Shown piece by piece: positions 52,749 to 61,308 of a stretch of DNA of 64,000 nucleotides (position 1 is the first letter of the stretch; each line of letters opens with the position of its first letter). The notes beneath the pieces were generated by a model. That model did not search any database and had not been told where the DNA came from. It was given only the letters and a program-made list of their open reading frames with translations. This stretch comes from CAZGXI01 sp964529715 (GTDB lineage Bacteria; Chloroflexota; Anaerolineae; Aggregatilineales; Ch27), in contig CAZGXI010000003.1 of the NCBI GenBank assembly GCA_964529715.1, positions 1-64,000 on the forward strand, written 5' to 3'. The position numbers and the translations under genes were made by a program.

Positions 52749-53592
52749 GGATTGCCCTCCCCGGCAAAGAGGCCAGTTCGCGGCGCACGGCGTCAGTTGC
52801 CAAAACCGCCTCCAGCACACCGCCACCGATTGCCAGCGCCTTTTCCGAGATAGTGAAGCAATGTTCGCGCCGGGCGCGCGGGTCCACATCGCCGATCTTG
52901 AGGCCCCGTGTCACCGGGACACACGGATGCACCAAGCCACGCAGCACGCCATCGATGCCTGCCATAACCGGCTGCCCGGCCACCTCCGCAATGACATCCC
53001 CGGCCCGAATCGGGTCGCCGATCTGTCTGTGTGGAAAAACGTACCCATCGACAGGGGCGCGTAAGACGCGCAATGCAGCTACACCCGCAATCTGGCCCGG
53101 TATGCCGGTGTCTGGCTCAGCGCCGCCCCGCCAGATGACCCGGCCCAGGTTATGCCCGCGATTCGTCTCAATGACGGCGTGGCAATCCTGGCCGGCCTCA
53201 AAGCCCGGTCCCAGCGCGATCACCAGCGGCGCGTCGGTGATTGCCGTGCCGAGATTGCGCTTCGCCATCCGCGCATCGACGATCACAAGGGGGACAAAGC
53301 GCGGGATAAATTGTCCCTCTGGATCGATAAGCACCGGAATTTCGCCCAACGCCAGGACGGATTCGACAGACGCCAGTTCGGGGGTCGTAACCCGCGCCAT
53401 CAACCCATCGACGGTTATTTGCCCCTCAAAAACCGCCGACGCATAGGACACGGTACGGCGCACACAAAGCGGCGCGGGTGTCTCGGCGACGACGACCGCA
53501 AAGCCGGCCCGGCGCAGCCGATAGATCACGCCGGAGCCGAGGTCGCCGCCGCCGCGCACCAGCACACGGATATGTTCAAACGGCGAGACCAA
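52738..53592 (-). CDS. YqeB-family Se-dependent Mo hydroxylase accessory protein
   Basis: The 284-residue protein begins with VLVRGGGDLGSGVIYRLRRAGF, the Rossmann-like N-terminus of YqeB (EF2563 family), and continues with LIDPEG, DARMAKRNLGT and the ALGPGFEAGQDCHAVIETNRGH block. Its C-terminal part is a lipoyl-like beta domain (VDGYVFPHRQIGDPIRAGDVIAE pattern). The family occurs with selenium-dependent molybdenum hydroxylases. It overlaps the large-subunit gene by 17 bases and the YqeC-MocA gene by 11, indicating coupled synthesis. Confidence 0.87.
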   Translation of the reverse strand: MVSPFEHIRVLVRGGGDLGSGVIYRLRRAGFAVVVAETPAPLCVRRTVSYASAVFEGQITVDGLMARVTTPELASVESVLALGEIPVLIDPEGQFIPRFVPLVIVDARMAKRNLGTAITDAPLVIALGPGFEAGQDCHAVIETNRGHNLGRVIWRGGAEPDTGIPGQIAGVAALRVLRAPVDGYVFPHRQIGDPIRAGDVIAEVAGQPVMAGIDGVLRGLVHPCVPVTRGLKIGDVDPRARREHCFTISEKALAIGGGVLEAVLATDAVRRELASLPGRAILET

Positions 53593-55801
53593 TGCCGTGC
53601 TCCCGCAGCCGCGCGACTACACGCTCAGGGGTGAGCGGAATCTCGTCGAACCAGATGCCCGTCGCATCGTGAAGAGCGGCGACGATAGCCGGGGCCAGCG
53701 CCAGGAAAGGCATTTCCCCCATACCGCGCGCCCCCCAGGGGCCAATAGGATCGGCGTATTCCAGGATAATCGAATGAACTTCCTCCGGTATGTCCAACAC
53801 CGTCGGGATCAGATAGGTCGAAAGGTAGGGGTTAAGGATGCGCCCATCCCGGACGACCAGTTCTTCCATCGTGGCATAACCCTGCGCCTGGACAACCGCC
53901 CCCTCGATCTGACCCTGCACCAGCATGGGATTCACCGCGCGCCCCACATCATTGGCAGAAAAGACCCGCACGAGGTGAATATGGCCGGTTTCGACATCCA
54001 CTTCAACTTCGACAGCCTGAGCCACGTAGCCATAAGCGAAGTTTGGCTCGCTCTTACCGGTCAGCGGATCGTAAGGCGTGGTCTTGGGCGGACGGTACTG
54101 GAACGTGCCGATAGCGGGACGTTCCTCAGACTGCCAGGCTTCAAGGGCTTTTTGCGCTGCGCCACGAATGGCGTTGCCTGCCATAAAGGTCATGCGTGAG
54201 GCAGACACGCTGCCGGAATTCTGTGTTTGCGCCGTGTCCATGCTAATCAGACGCACTTTACTCAGCGGCACTCCCACAGCTTCCGCCGCCATCTGCTGCA
54301 TCACGGTGTGCGCCCCCTGGCCCACTTCGGCCCCGGCATGGCGGACTACCACTTGCTCGATCTCGGTACTGCCGTACAGTTCCACAGTCGCCCACGAATT
54401 CTCCGGCGCGCCAAAGCTGAAGCCGACATTCTTGAAAGCGCAAGCAAACCCGATCCCGCGCCGCTTAGTGGTGTCATCTGGCTGCGATGTGGGGGCGCGC
54501 CGCCAGCTGGCGCCCTCGCGTTGCCAGAAACTTCGTTCTGCGCATGATTGAACCACTTCGGTAATCGAGACGCCTTTCGGCAACGGAGTCCCGACAGAAA
54601 GCAGGCTACCCTCGCGGAGGGTGTTCTTCTCACGGATCGTCACCGGGTCCATCCCCAGAGCTTCGGCCAGCTTGTCCATTTGCAGTTCAGCAGCAAAGGC
54701 GCCCTGCGGCCCTCCGAAGCCCCGAAAAGCGCCGGTGGGAATATTGTTGGTATACACGGCGTAAGTATCGACGTGAATGTTCGGGATTTCATAAGGACCT
54801 GTGACCATCAGGTTGGTGTTCGCCATCACTTTCGTGGACGTGTAAGCATACCCCCCGGCATCTCCGACGACCTCCGCTTCGGCGGCGACGACCTTTCCTT
54901 CGCGCGTTGCGCCCCACCTGGCGCGAATCGTCACGGGATGACGTTTGTGATGGCCGATGATCGACTCGGTCCGGCTCCACACGATTTTGACCGGGCGACG
55001 CAGTTTGTAAGCTGCCAACGCCAACACGATCTGCACCGACATATCTTCGCGCCCGCCGAACGCCCCACCGATAGCCGGGTAGATCACGCGCACCTGATCC
55101 GGGGGGAGATTCAGCGCATGGGCGATCTGTTCCTGATCCTCGTGTACCCATTGGCCGGCGACCAGCACCGTCACGCGACCCTCTTCGTCGATATAGCCCA
55201 GCCCCGCCTCCGGCTGGAGGTAAGCGTGCTCTTGCCAGGATGTGCGATAGGTCCCTTCGACCACCACATCTGCCTGCGCCCAGCCGGCGTCCATATCGCC
55301 TTTGCGAATGCGGTAGTGGCACAGAATGTTATTCGGTTTGTCGGCATGAAGCTGCGGTGCGCCATCTTGCATTGCCGCGAAAGGATCGGTAATAATGGGC
55401 AGGTCTTCATAGGTAATATCGATCAGATCGCGGGCGGCTGCCGCTGCCGCCTCGGTTTCGGCAATTACCAGCGCCACGTTATCGCTGATACAGCGGACTA
55501 CATCTGCCCCGGCCTTGCTGCTGCCCGGCCCACACAGCACCGGCTGGTCTGGCATGATCAGGCCATACTCGTTCACAGGCACATCTTTCGCCGTCAGGAT
55601 AGCCACTACGCCGGGATAGTGCTCGGCGGCAAAAGTATCGATGTGGGTAATGCGGGCGTGGACACGATCCGAGAAACGGATTTTCATCCACAACTGGCCG
55701 GGCAGGTTAACATCGCCGGGGTAAAGCGCCTGCCCGGTGACTTTGCTCACCGCATCGGTGCGGATCACACTTTGGCCGATAAGGGATTGATTGTTCATCA
55801 T
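53576..55801 (-). CDS. XDH/CODH-type molybdenum hydroxylase large subunit
   Basis: The 741-residue protein binds the molybdenum-pterin cofactor. Its N-terminal a/b hammerhead domain includes VTGQALYPGDV. Cofactor contacts include the GGAFGGRED loop, GAFRGFGGPQ with the conserved Arg, and the GSVSASRMTFMAGNAI region; the catalytic Glu is in WGARGMGEMPFL near the C-terminus. The CoxL-specific active-site loop is not seen, so xanthine dehydrogenase or a related purine or aldehyde oxidase is more likely than CO dehydrogenase. The substrate is unproven. It forms an operon with yqeB and overlaps the upstream gene's stop (ATGATG). Confidence 0.9.
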   Translation of the reverse strand: MMNNQSLIGQSVIRTDAVSKVTGQALYPGDVNLPGQLWMKIRFSDRVHARITHIDTFAAEHYPGVVAILTAKDVPVNEYGLIMPDQPVLCGPGSSKAGADVVRCISDNVALVIAETEAAAAAARDLIDITYEDLPIITDPFAAMQDGAPQLHADKPNNILCHYRIRKGDMDAGWAQADVVVEGTYRTSWQEHAYLQPEAGLGYIDEEGRVTVLVAGQWVHEDQEQIAHALNLPPDQVRVIYPAIGGAFGGREDMSVQIVLALAAYKLRRPVKIVWSRTESIIGHHKRHPVTIRARWGATREGKVVAAEAEVVGDAGGYAYTSTKVMANTNLMVTGPYEIPNIHVDTYAVYTNNIPTGAFRGFGGPQGAFAAELQMDKLAEALGMDPVTIREKNTLREGSLLSVGTPLPKGVSITEVVQSCAERSFWQREGASWRRAPTSQPDDTTKRRGIGFACAFKNVGFSFGAPENSWATVELYGSTEIEQVVVRHAGAEVGQGAHTVMQQMAAEAVGVPLSKVRLISMDTAQTQNSGSVSASRMTFMAGNAIRGAAQKALEAWQSEERPAIGTFQYRPPKTTPYDPLTGKSEPNFAYGYVAQAVEVEVDVETGHIHLVRVFSANDVGRAVNPMLVQGQIEGAVVQAQGYATMEELVVRDGRILNPYLSTYLIPTVLDIPEEVHSIILEYADPIGPWGARGMGEMPFLALAPAIVAALHDATGIWFDEIPLTPERVVARLREHGIGLAV

Positions 55802-57597
55802 GTCGCGCTCTCTTCACGCGCACTGCCGTCCAAAATCGACTGCGCGGCTTCTGGCGAGCCGTTTGTCTGCCGCAGGCGTTGAATCTCCTGAGCGAGAATA
55901 CGTCGTAGGACGGCTATCGCCGCCGCATAGGTGGGGTCCATGCCTGCATAGCTCAGGCTTCCCGCTCCCAGGTTGCGCCCCTTGCTCATCGGCGTGTCGG
56001 AAGCGTAGTGCAAAAAGCCGATGTCGAAGGGGGCGCCATACAGGTTGACGATCTCGTTTGATGGGTGACGTTTGGGCCGGAACGCCTCATAGATCGCTGA
56101 GAGATACGGTCCGGCTTCCATTTCGATGACTGTGTAGCCTTCCCGATAGAACACATCCATGTAACGTGGATTCTGTAAAAACGTCCCGCGTGCGCTGATG
56201 GCCTTCTGATTATCCAGCACCGTCCCGTAAGTCAGAAACGGCGCTACGTCACCCGCCGTAAAGCAATTGCCGAACAGGTAGGTGTTCTGGGAATGCTCAT
56301 CGTGGACGACATTCGAGATCATCACGTCTCCTACCCGCCCGTTCAGCGTGGCCGCTTTGCCCATCACATAAGCGCCGCGTAACGTTCCAACCTGATACGC
56401 CACCTCGCTGAGCAGTTCATAAGCGGCCATGCCTAACGGATAGTCGATATTGAGGATCACGGCGTTGCTCTTCGCCAGCAGCTCCATGCCGTCCAGACAA
56501 CAGATACGCTCGTCGATCCAATCCAGGCGCAGCCGCCGCAGGTCGATCACCTGAGCTTCCACGTCAAAGCCGCGCTTGCTGGGCGCGCGAAATAACCCGA
56601 TGGCGTGCTCATCTTCGGCAGTCTGGCGGACCACTGCCGGGTCGGTATCTTGCAGATACTTCTTGAGCACATAGTAAAGCAGGTTGTTGTAATTGCGCGC
56701 CTTTTGATCGGATCGGATCGCCTCATATTCAGCCAGCAGAGTCGCGTGCTGCGCCTCCCGCAGGTAAGCCAACAGGTCATCCTCGTGCCGCCACGCATAG
56801 CCTGTCAGGAGATTAGGCAGAGAATGCGTATTGCTAGACACCAGGTAGACGGGAGCCTCGGTCAGGTCGATCCCGGCAGCCCAGGCGCTTTGTTCGACAT
56901 GTGTCCACCAGCGGCTGGTCGCCTTCCGATAGTGCGCCAGCGATCCGGCCAACAGCCGCAGGCTGAGCTGTTTGGGAGACCTGGCAATGGCCGTTAGGGT
57001 TTCCATAAAGCGCCGGCCCCACACGATCTGAAGACGCTGCGTGTCTTCAAGAGAGATACGTAGGGCGTCGGCAAAGATTTGCAGTTCCGCATCGCTCAGC
57101 GGATCGGAGCGACCCTGATGGTGTGCCAGGAATAGTTTCAGCAATTCTCCTTGCAGCAGGCCGTGCAGCTTATTCCACTCGATCTGGTAAGCGGTGAGGG
57201 TTGGGATCAGGTCGTCGATGTCCGATAAACTGGCGATGTAAACGGCCAGGGTATGGGCACCATCGAAGTGCATTCGCCGCCGCCGCGCCCGCGCGCTGAC
57301 CCGCTCCCACCCAGCGATGTCGTGATAGCCCGCGCCGATAAACACTTCCTCTGTTTGCCCCAGAACCAGCAAGTCTACCTGCTCAATGCAGTCCGGCAAA
57401 CGCAGGCTGGAGTAAATAAAGGCAGAGATGTCTGGCTCGGCGCTGCGCGCGTGAATATGGAGCGATGATTCCATATTCATGTGGCTTTCCACCAGGGTTT
57501 GTATTTGCACCGGATGCGTCGAGCGCAGCAAGGAATAGTACGTGCGGATGTAGAGTTCGATTTCCTCGCTGCCCGTCTTCGGCACCGTGCGATCCAC
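55798..57597 (-). CDS. Unknown protein with nucleoside-phosphorylase-like C-terminus
   Basis: I cannot name this 599-residue protein firmly; from memory it resembles DUF6909 proteins. The N-terminal 350 residues are largely helical (IELYIRTYYSLLRS, NKLHGLLQGELLKLFLAHH). The C-terminal 220 look like the nucleoside phosphorylase fold: ILNIDYPLGMAAYELL, GKAATLNGRVGDVMISN, FGNCFTAGDV, and YTVIEMEAGPYLSAIYE, where MEA is the substrate-binding motif of purine phosphorylases and AMP nucleosidases. No export signal. It overlaps the Mo-hydroxylase large-subunit gene, so it may supply a purine base or act on its product. Confidence 0.65.
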   Translation of the reverse strand: MDRTVPKTGSEEIELYIRTYYSLLRSTHPVQIQTLVESHMNMESSLHIHARSAEPDISAFIYSSLRLPDCIEQVDLLVLGQTEEVFIGAGYHDIAGWERVSARARRRRMHFDGAHTLAVYIASLSDIDDLIPTLTAYQIEWNKLHGLLQGELLKLFLAHHQGRSDPLSDAELQIFADALRISLEDTQRLQIVWGRRFMETLTAIARSPKQLSLRLLAGSLAHYRKATSRWWTHVEQSAWAAGIDLTEAPVYLVSSNTHSLPNLLTGYAWRHEDDLLAYLREAQHATLLAEYEAIRSDQKARNYNNLLYYVLKKYLQDTDPAVVRQTAEDEHAIGLFRAPSKRGFDVEAQVIDLRRLRLDWIDERICCLDGMELLAKSNAVILNIDYPLGMAAYELLSEVAYQVGTLRGAYVMGKAATLNGRVGDVMISNVVHDEHSQNTYLFGNCFTAGDVAPFLTYGTVLDNQKAISARGTFLQNPRYMDVFYREGYTVIEMEAGPYLSAIYEAFRPKRHPSNEIVNLYGAPFDIGFLHYASDTPMSKGRNLGAGSLSYAGMDPTYAAAIAVLRRILAQEIQRLRQTNGSPEAAQSILDGSAREESAT

Positions 57598-57635
57598 AGC
57601 GCGCCCCTTTCCTTTTCACAATTCTAGCGCACGGG

Positions 57636-58040
57636 CTATCCACCACGCGACATGCGGCGGCGACGTTCACGCTCCAAAGCCTTCTCGCGCTGGCGCTCCT
57701 TGAATCGCTTGGCAGCTTCCTTTTGAAACTTGATGTTCTCCTCTTCGTCAGGATGCCTACCAACCATGAGCGCAACGACGAACATGAACGCACCGAACAC
57801 TACCGCCCACATCACGACAGTAAAAATGATCCGCTCCCGCGAAGGCGGCCACAGCAAGTGGATGTTTTGGCCGCTGGTGATAATCCGATTTAAGGCAGGC
57901 CATTGATCGACGATGTAGGGCACCAAGATATAAGCGATCACGGCAACGGCGATTGCCAGCAAAATCCCCAACACCGGTAGCAGGGGATTAACCTTGCGCT
58001 TCCTTTTCACTGGAACGTAAGTCGTACCATGTTTTCCCAT
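57636..58040 (-). CDS. Small two-helix membrane protein with basic tail
   Basis: Start at ATG 58040, 8 bases after GGAG, gives 134 residues. A basic N-terminus (VPVKRKRKVNP) is followed by membrane helices LLPVLGILLAIAVAVIAYILV and IFTVVMWAVVFGAFMFVVALM, then a charged coiled-coil-like tail (KEAAKRFKERQREKALERERR). It could be a membrane anchor near the oxidoreductase. No family is recognised. Confidence 0.7.
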   Translation of the reverse strand: MGKHGTTYVPVKRKRKVNPLLPVLGILLAIAVAVIAYILVPYIVDQWPALNRIITSGQNIHLLWPPSRERIIFTVVMWAVVFGAFMFVVALMVGRHPDEEENIKFQKEAAKRFKERQREKALERERRRRMSRGG

Positions 58041-58103
58041 TTTGGTGACTCCTCGACACATCACTCCTTCGGGCAGCGGTGTTCTCGCCGCGCCGGGTCT
58101 GCC

Positions 58104-59522
58104 TCAGTCGTGTGAAAGTGCGGCGGCCTTCTGGAAAGCCTCGACGATCTTATAGTAACCCGTGCAGCGGCACAGGTTGCCGGTGATACTCTGCCTGATC
58201 TGGTCCAGCGTCGGCACAGGATACTCTTCCAGCAGCTTGGCCCCAGCCATCAGCAGGCCGGGCGTGCAGTAGCCGCACTGCACTGCCCCGGTTTCTACAA
58301 ACGCCTGCTGGATCGGGTGCAGTTGCCCATCGTGCGCCAGTCCTTCGACGGTAATGATTTCCGCACCATGAGCACGTGGAGCAGGCACCAGACAAGACAT
58401 CACGGCCACGCCGTCCAAAAAAACGGTACAGGCTCCACATTCGCCCTCAGCACAGCCCTCTTTGGTCCCCGTCAGGCCGATGTCCTCACGTAACAGACGC
58501 AGCAGCGTCTTGTCGTGGCCGGAGGTCAGGGTATATTGCCGGCCATTGACCGTCGTTACAATCGGTGTCTGGCTGTCGTGGTGAATCTGCTGTGGCAAAG
58601 GTTCGGTCAGGTGTGCCTGGGAGGGTCCCCATAGCATTGCAGGAGATTCCGGCCAGCTCTCCCGCTCCGAGCGATTGCGCAGTGTGCGCAACGCGCGCGT
58701 CACCATCACCCGCACCATGTCCTGACGATAAGCTGCCGTGCCGCGCACGTCGTCAATCGGTGTCGCCGCCTGGACGGCCAGGCGTGCAGCCTGGGCGATG
58801 GTTTCATCGTCCAGTTTCCGGCCTTGCAGGTACGTTTCCGCTGCCTGCGCCGAGACAATTGTTGGGGCCACGCTGCCCAGGGTGATCCGCGCCTGGGTCA
58901 CGACATCGCCTTCAAAGTGCAGAATGATGGCTGAGTTGACCACCGAGATCGCTTGCGCGCGCCGCAGGCCGAGCTTGAGAAAGATGCCACGCTCCTGGCT
59001 GCTAAGCAGCGGGAAATTGATGGCGACCAACATTTCATCCGGGTGCATAACCGTGCGACGCACCCCGGTGTAGAACCGGCTAAGCGGCACTTCGCGCTCG
59101 CCCTGGAGCGACGCCAGCGTGACCGACGCCCCCAGCGCCCATAGCGGCGGAATCGTATCATTGGCCGGGCTGGCCGTAATAACGTTGCCGGCCACCGTCG
59201 CTCGATTGCGAATCTGGGGCGCGCCGACTTCCCAGCAGGCCAGTGCCAGCGGCAGCGCACGCTCGACCAGGCGCGCATCGCCCACGACGTGATTGTGCGT
59301 CACCATCGGGCCGAGCGAGGCCATCTCGCCACGCACGGTGATCTGATCCAGGCCAGGGACGCGCGAAATATCGATCAAGGTATCCACGCCTGGACGCTGG
59401 TCACGTTCTATTTCCAGCAAAATGTCGGTTCCTCCGGCGATCAAACGCGCACGCGCGCCGTATTTTGCCAGAAGTCCAAGAGCTTCCTCCACAGAAGCCA
59501 CACTGTAGTAATCGCGCCACAT
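58104..59522 (-). CDS. FAD-binding and [2Fe-2S] subunits fused (Mo hydroxylase)
   Basis: Start ATG 59522 follows GGAGG and gives 472 residues. Residues about 1-285 are a CoxM/XdhB-type FAD domain with LIAGGTDILLE, NRATVAGNVITASPANDTIPPL and a C-terminal CO_deh_flav_C-like segment. After a linker, residues about 320-472 form the CoxS/XdhC-type iron-sulfur subunit with two cluster motifs: CAEGECGAC with a following Cys, then CGYCTPG and CRCTGY. In most relatives these are separate proteins, and the order here is FAD first. It passes electrons from the molybdenum subunit encoded nearby. Confidence 0.93.
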   Translation of the reverse strand: MWRDYYSVASVEEALGLLAKYGARARLIAGGTDILLEIERDQRPGVDTLIDISRVPGLDQITVRGEMASLGPMVTHNHVVGDARLVERALPLALACWEVGAPQIRNRATVAGNVITASPANDTIPPLWALGASVTLASLQGEREVPLSRFYTGVRRTVMHPDEMLVAINFPLLSSQERGIFLKLGLRRAQAISVVNSAIILHFEGDVVTQARITLGSVAPTIVSAQAAETYLQGRKLDDETIAQAARLAVQAATPIDDVRGTAAYRQDMVRVMVTRALRTLRNRSERESWPESPAMLWGPSQAHLTEPLPQQIHHDSQTPIVTTVNGRQYTLTSGHDKTLLRLLREDIGLTGTKEGCAEGECGACTVFLDGVAVMSCLVPAPRAHGAEIITVEGLAHDGQLHPIQQAFVETGAVQCGYCTPGLLMAGAKLLEEYPVPTLDQIRQSITGNLCRCTGYYKIVEAFQKAAALSHD

Positions 59523-59558
59523 AGTGCCTCCGACGACAGCCGTCACGTCTGGACAGCT

Positions 59559-60221
59559 TCATTTGTTTGGCGGCAGATCGACCGTAATCAGCCGCACCGG
59601 ATTCACGTTAATGACCTGGGTCTGCTGCACCAGTGTCGCCGTTGTTTCGCGGCGATCATACACGTCTACGTGGCCGTGCAGCAGGTAACGTGGACGGAAC
59701 AAGCGGATCGCCAGATGAAGACTGCGAAAACCTCGATGCGTCCGGTCGTGGCGGTCGTGAATACCGCGTGGCGGGGCATGCGTCAGCAGCACATCGACCC
59801 CACTTCCGCGCATAAGACGCCGCCGTAACATTCCCGGCGCCATTTCCAGAATATGAAGTAACATCTCTTCATCTGTGAACTGAATCAAGCCACGATTATA
59901 GCGTGGCGAGCCTTCCAACCCGGCAAAGGCCAGTCCCCGGTAAAACACAACCCGCTTATGCAGATCATCGCCGCCTGGGGGAAAGTCCAGGTAGCTTTCA
60001 TCATGATTGCCCCGCACATAGAATACCGGCACGCTCAAAACAAACGTGATGAATTCGATGTAAGCTGCGGATAGATCGCCACAACTAACCAGCAAATCAA
60101 CATCCCCATACATACGGCGCAGATAAGGGACGTTCTGCATTTGTGGCAGTTCATTGTCGCTAATCGCCAGGATTTTCACATCAGTTCGGCAGACAACTCG
60201 CTCGCCTCCAACCCCAGGCAT
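59559..60221 (-). CDS. Calcineurin-like metallophosphoesterase
   Basis: Up to 220 residues. The true start is uncertain: the domain begins at KILAISDNE, so a GTG at 60179 is possible besides the ATG at 60221, and neither has a clear ribosome site. Metal-binding blocks are ISDNELP (the usual D-x-H lacks its His), LVSCGDLS, VRGNHDES, LLTHAPPRG and LLHGHVDVYDRR. It should hydrolyse phosphoesters. It lies 36 bases upstream of the fusion gene in the same direction, so it probably shares its transcript. The gene begins next to the repeat element at 60269. Confidence 0.85.
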   Translation of the reverse strand: MPGVGGERVVCRTDVKILAISDNELPQMQNVPYLRRMYGDVDLLVSCGDLSAAYIEFITFVLSVPVFYVRGNHDESYLDFPPGGDDLHKRVVFYRGLAFAGLEGSPRYNRGLIQFTDEEMLLHILEMAPGMLRRRLMRGSGVDVLLTHAPPRGIHDRHDRTHRGFRSLHLAIRLFRPRYLLHGHVDVYDRRETTATLVQQTQVINVNPVRLITVDLPPNK

Positions 60222-60268
60222 CCCCCCAGGCCGGAGTACCCTGACAGGACTGCTGAAATTCTAACGGA

Positions 60269-60454
60269 ATATGCAAGTTTTGAGCGCCGGGGATTTCAGT
60301 CCCTGGCTGCGGACGTAAAGTCCACTTCAGTGAACTGCTAGCCTCGGTCTCGACCTGCCTTTTCAGTCCGCTGAAGCGAACTTTGCGGACTTAGCCAGGG
60401 GTTTTAACTCCCCGGCGACCGGAACAAATACGGTTGTTTTTGAAACTTGCACAT
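60269..60454. repeat. Palindromic MITE-like element, copy 2 (186 bp)
   Basis: Ends ATATGCAAGTTT and AAACTTGCACAT form terminal inverted repeats. Nested stems follow: GCCGGGGATTTCAGTCCCTGGCT pairs imperfectly with AGCCAGGGGTTTTAACTCCCCGGC type sequence, and the core holds AGTCCGC/GCGGACT. It shares both ends with the 80-base copy at 41089-41168 and carries about 106 extra internal bases. It fills the 245-base gap between two minus-strand genes. Confidence 0.85.
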
Positions 60455-60466
60455 TCTGCAATTTTA

Positions 60467-61294
60467 TCACGAATCTGGGCCATGCTGCTGCGCGTCTGGT
60501 CGGCGCATCGGCTGACCGTCGCCCCCGTGCTGGACCATGATGATTTCGGCCATCACGCTGACGGCGATCTCGCGCGGCGTTTCGGCGGCCAATTCCAGGC
60601 CTACCGGCGCGTGGATACGGGCCAACTGCTGCTCCGTCACCCCACGCTCACGCAGGGCATTGGCAGTCAGCGCCCAGCGGCGGCGGCTACCGATCACGCC
60701 AATATAGCGGGCCGGCGACGCCAGCAACGGCGGAAGTAACTCCATATCTACCGGCTGACCGCGCGTCATGGCCGCCACATAAGTCTGGCCGGTGATGCGC
60801 ATCCGGTCCGTCAGTTCGCCCGCCGACGCGACGATGTAGCCGTCCATCCCAGGGATATGTTCCGGTGTGCACAGGTCGGCGCGGTCGTCGGTGACAATCA
60901 CGCGAAACCCGATCCACTTTGCCAGTTCGGCGACCGCCTTGCCGACATGGCCGCACCCCACAACCACTACCGTCGGCGGGGACAGAAATGGTTCAATGAA
61001 GATGTCCGCCACGCCCCCGCACACCCCCGCATCACCAGACGTGGGATCGGCCAGTTGGTAGGTAAGCATCTGCGGTTTGCCATCACGAACAGCCTGAAGC
61101 GCCATTTCGACGACCCGTGACTCCAGCATACCGCCGCCGACCGTGCCGACCGTGCGACCATCTGGCCAGACGATCATACGGCTGCCGGCATGGCGTGGGA
61201 CCGATCCCTGTGTCCGCACGACCGTCGCCAGAACCACATCATCGCCCCGGTCCCTGGCCTCCAACAATACACGGAAAATTTCGTAGTCGTTCAT
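60467..61294 (-). CDS. XdhC/CoxI-family maturation factor
   Basis: The 275-residue protein has the XdhC N-terminal block (VLATVVRTQGSVPRHAGSRM, GGGMLESRVVE, CGGVADIFIEPF) and a C-terminal Rossmann domain (VVVVGCGHVGKAVAELA, IGVIGSRRRW). Members bind molybdenum cofactor and insert it, after sulfuration, into xanthine-dehydrogenase-type enzymes. ATG 61294 is used; an in-frame TTG at 61312 would overlap the LLM stop. It ends at the repeat element, so it may be the last gene of the F420-side transcript. Confidence 0.92.
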   Translation of the reverse strand: MNDYEIFRVLLEARDRGDDVVLATVVRTQGSVPRHAGSRMIVWPDGRTVGTVGGGMLESRVVEMALQAVRDGKPQMLTYQLADPTSGDAGVCGGVADIFIEPFLSPPTVVVVGCGHVGKAVAELAKWIGFRVIVTDDRADLCTPEHIPGMDGYIVASAGELTDRMRITGQTYVAAMTRGQPVDMELLPPLLASPARYIGVIGSRRRWALTANALRERGVTEQQLARIHAPVGLELAAETPREIAVSVMAEIIMVQHGGDGQPMRRPDAQQHGPDS

Positions 61295-61308
61295 TAGTCT
61301 GGCGGCAT

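Noticed and set aside
54548..55882. Long plus-strand open frame of 444 codons over the large-subunit gene
   Set aside because: It is antisense to a well-conserved molybdenum hydroxylase, with His/Arg-rich composition and no family motif; a shadow of GC-rich coding sequence.
60269..60454. CRISPR array or riboswitch
   Set aside because: The repeats are nested inverted repeats with terminal inverted ends, not regularly spaced direct repeats, and the element has a second copy in an unrelated position.
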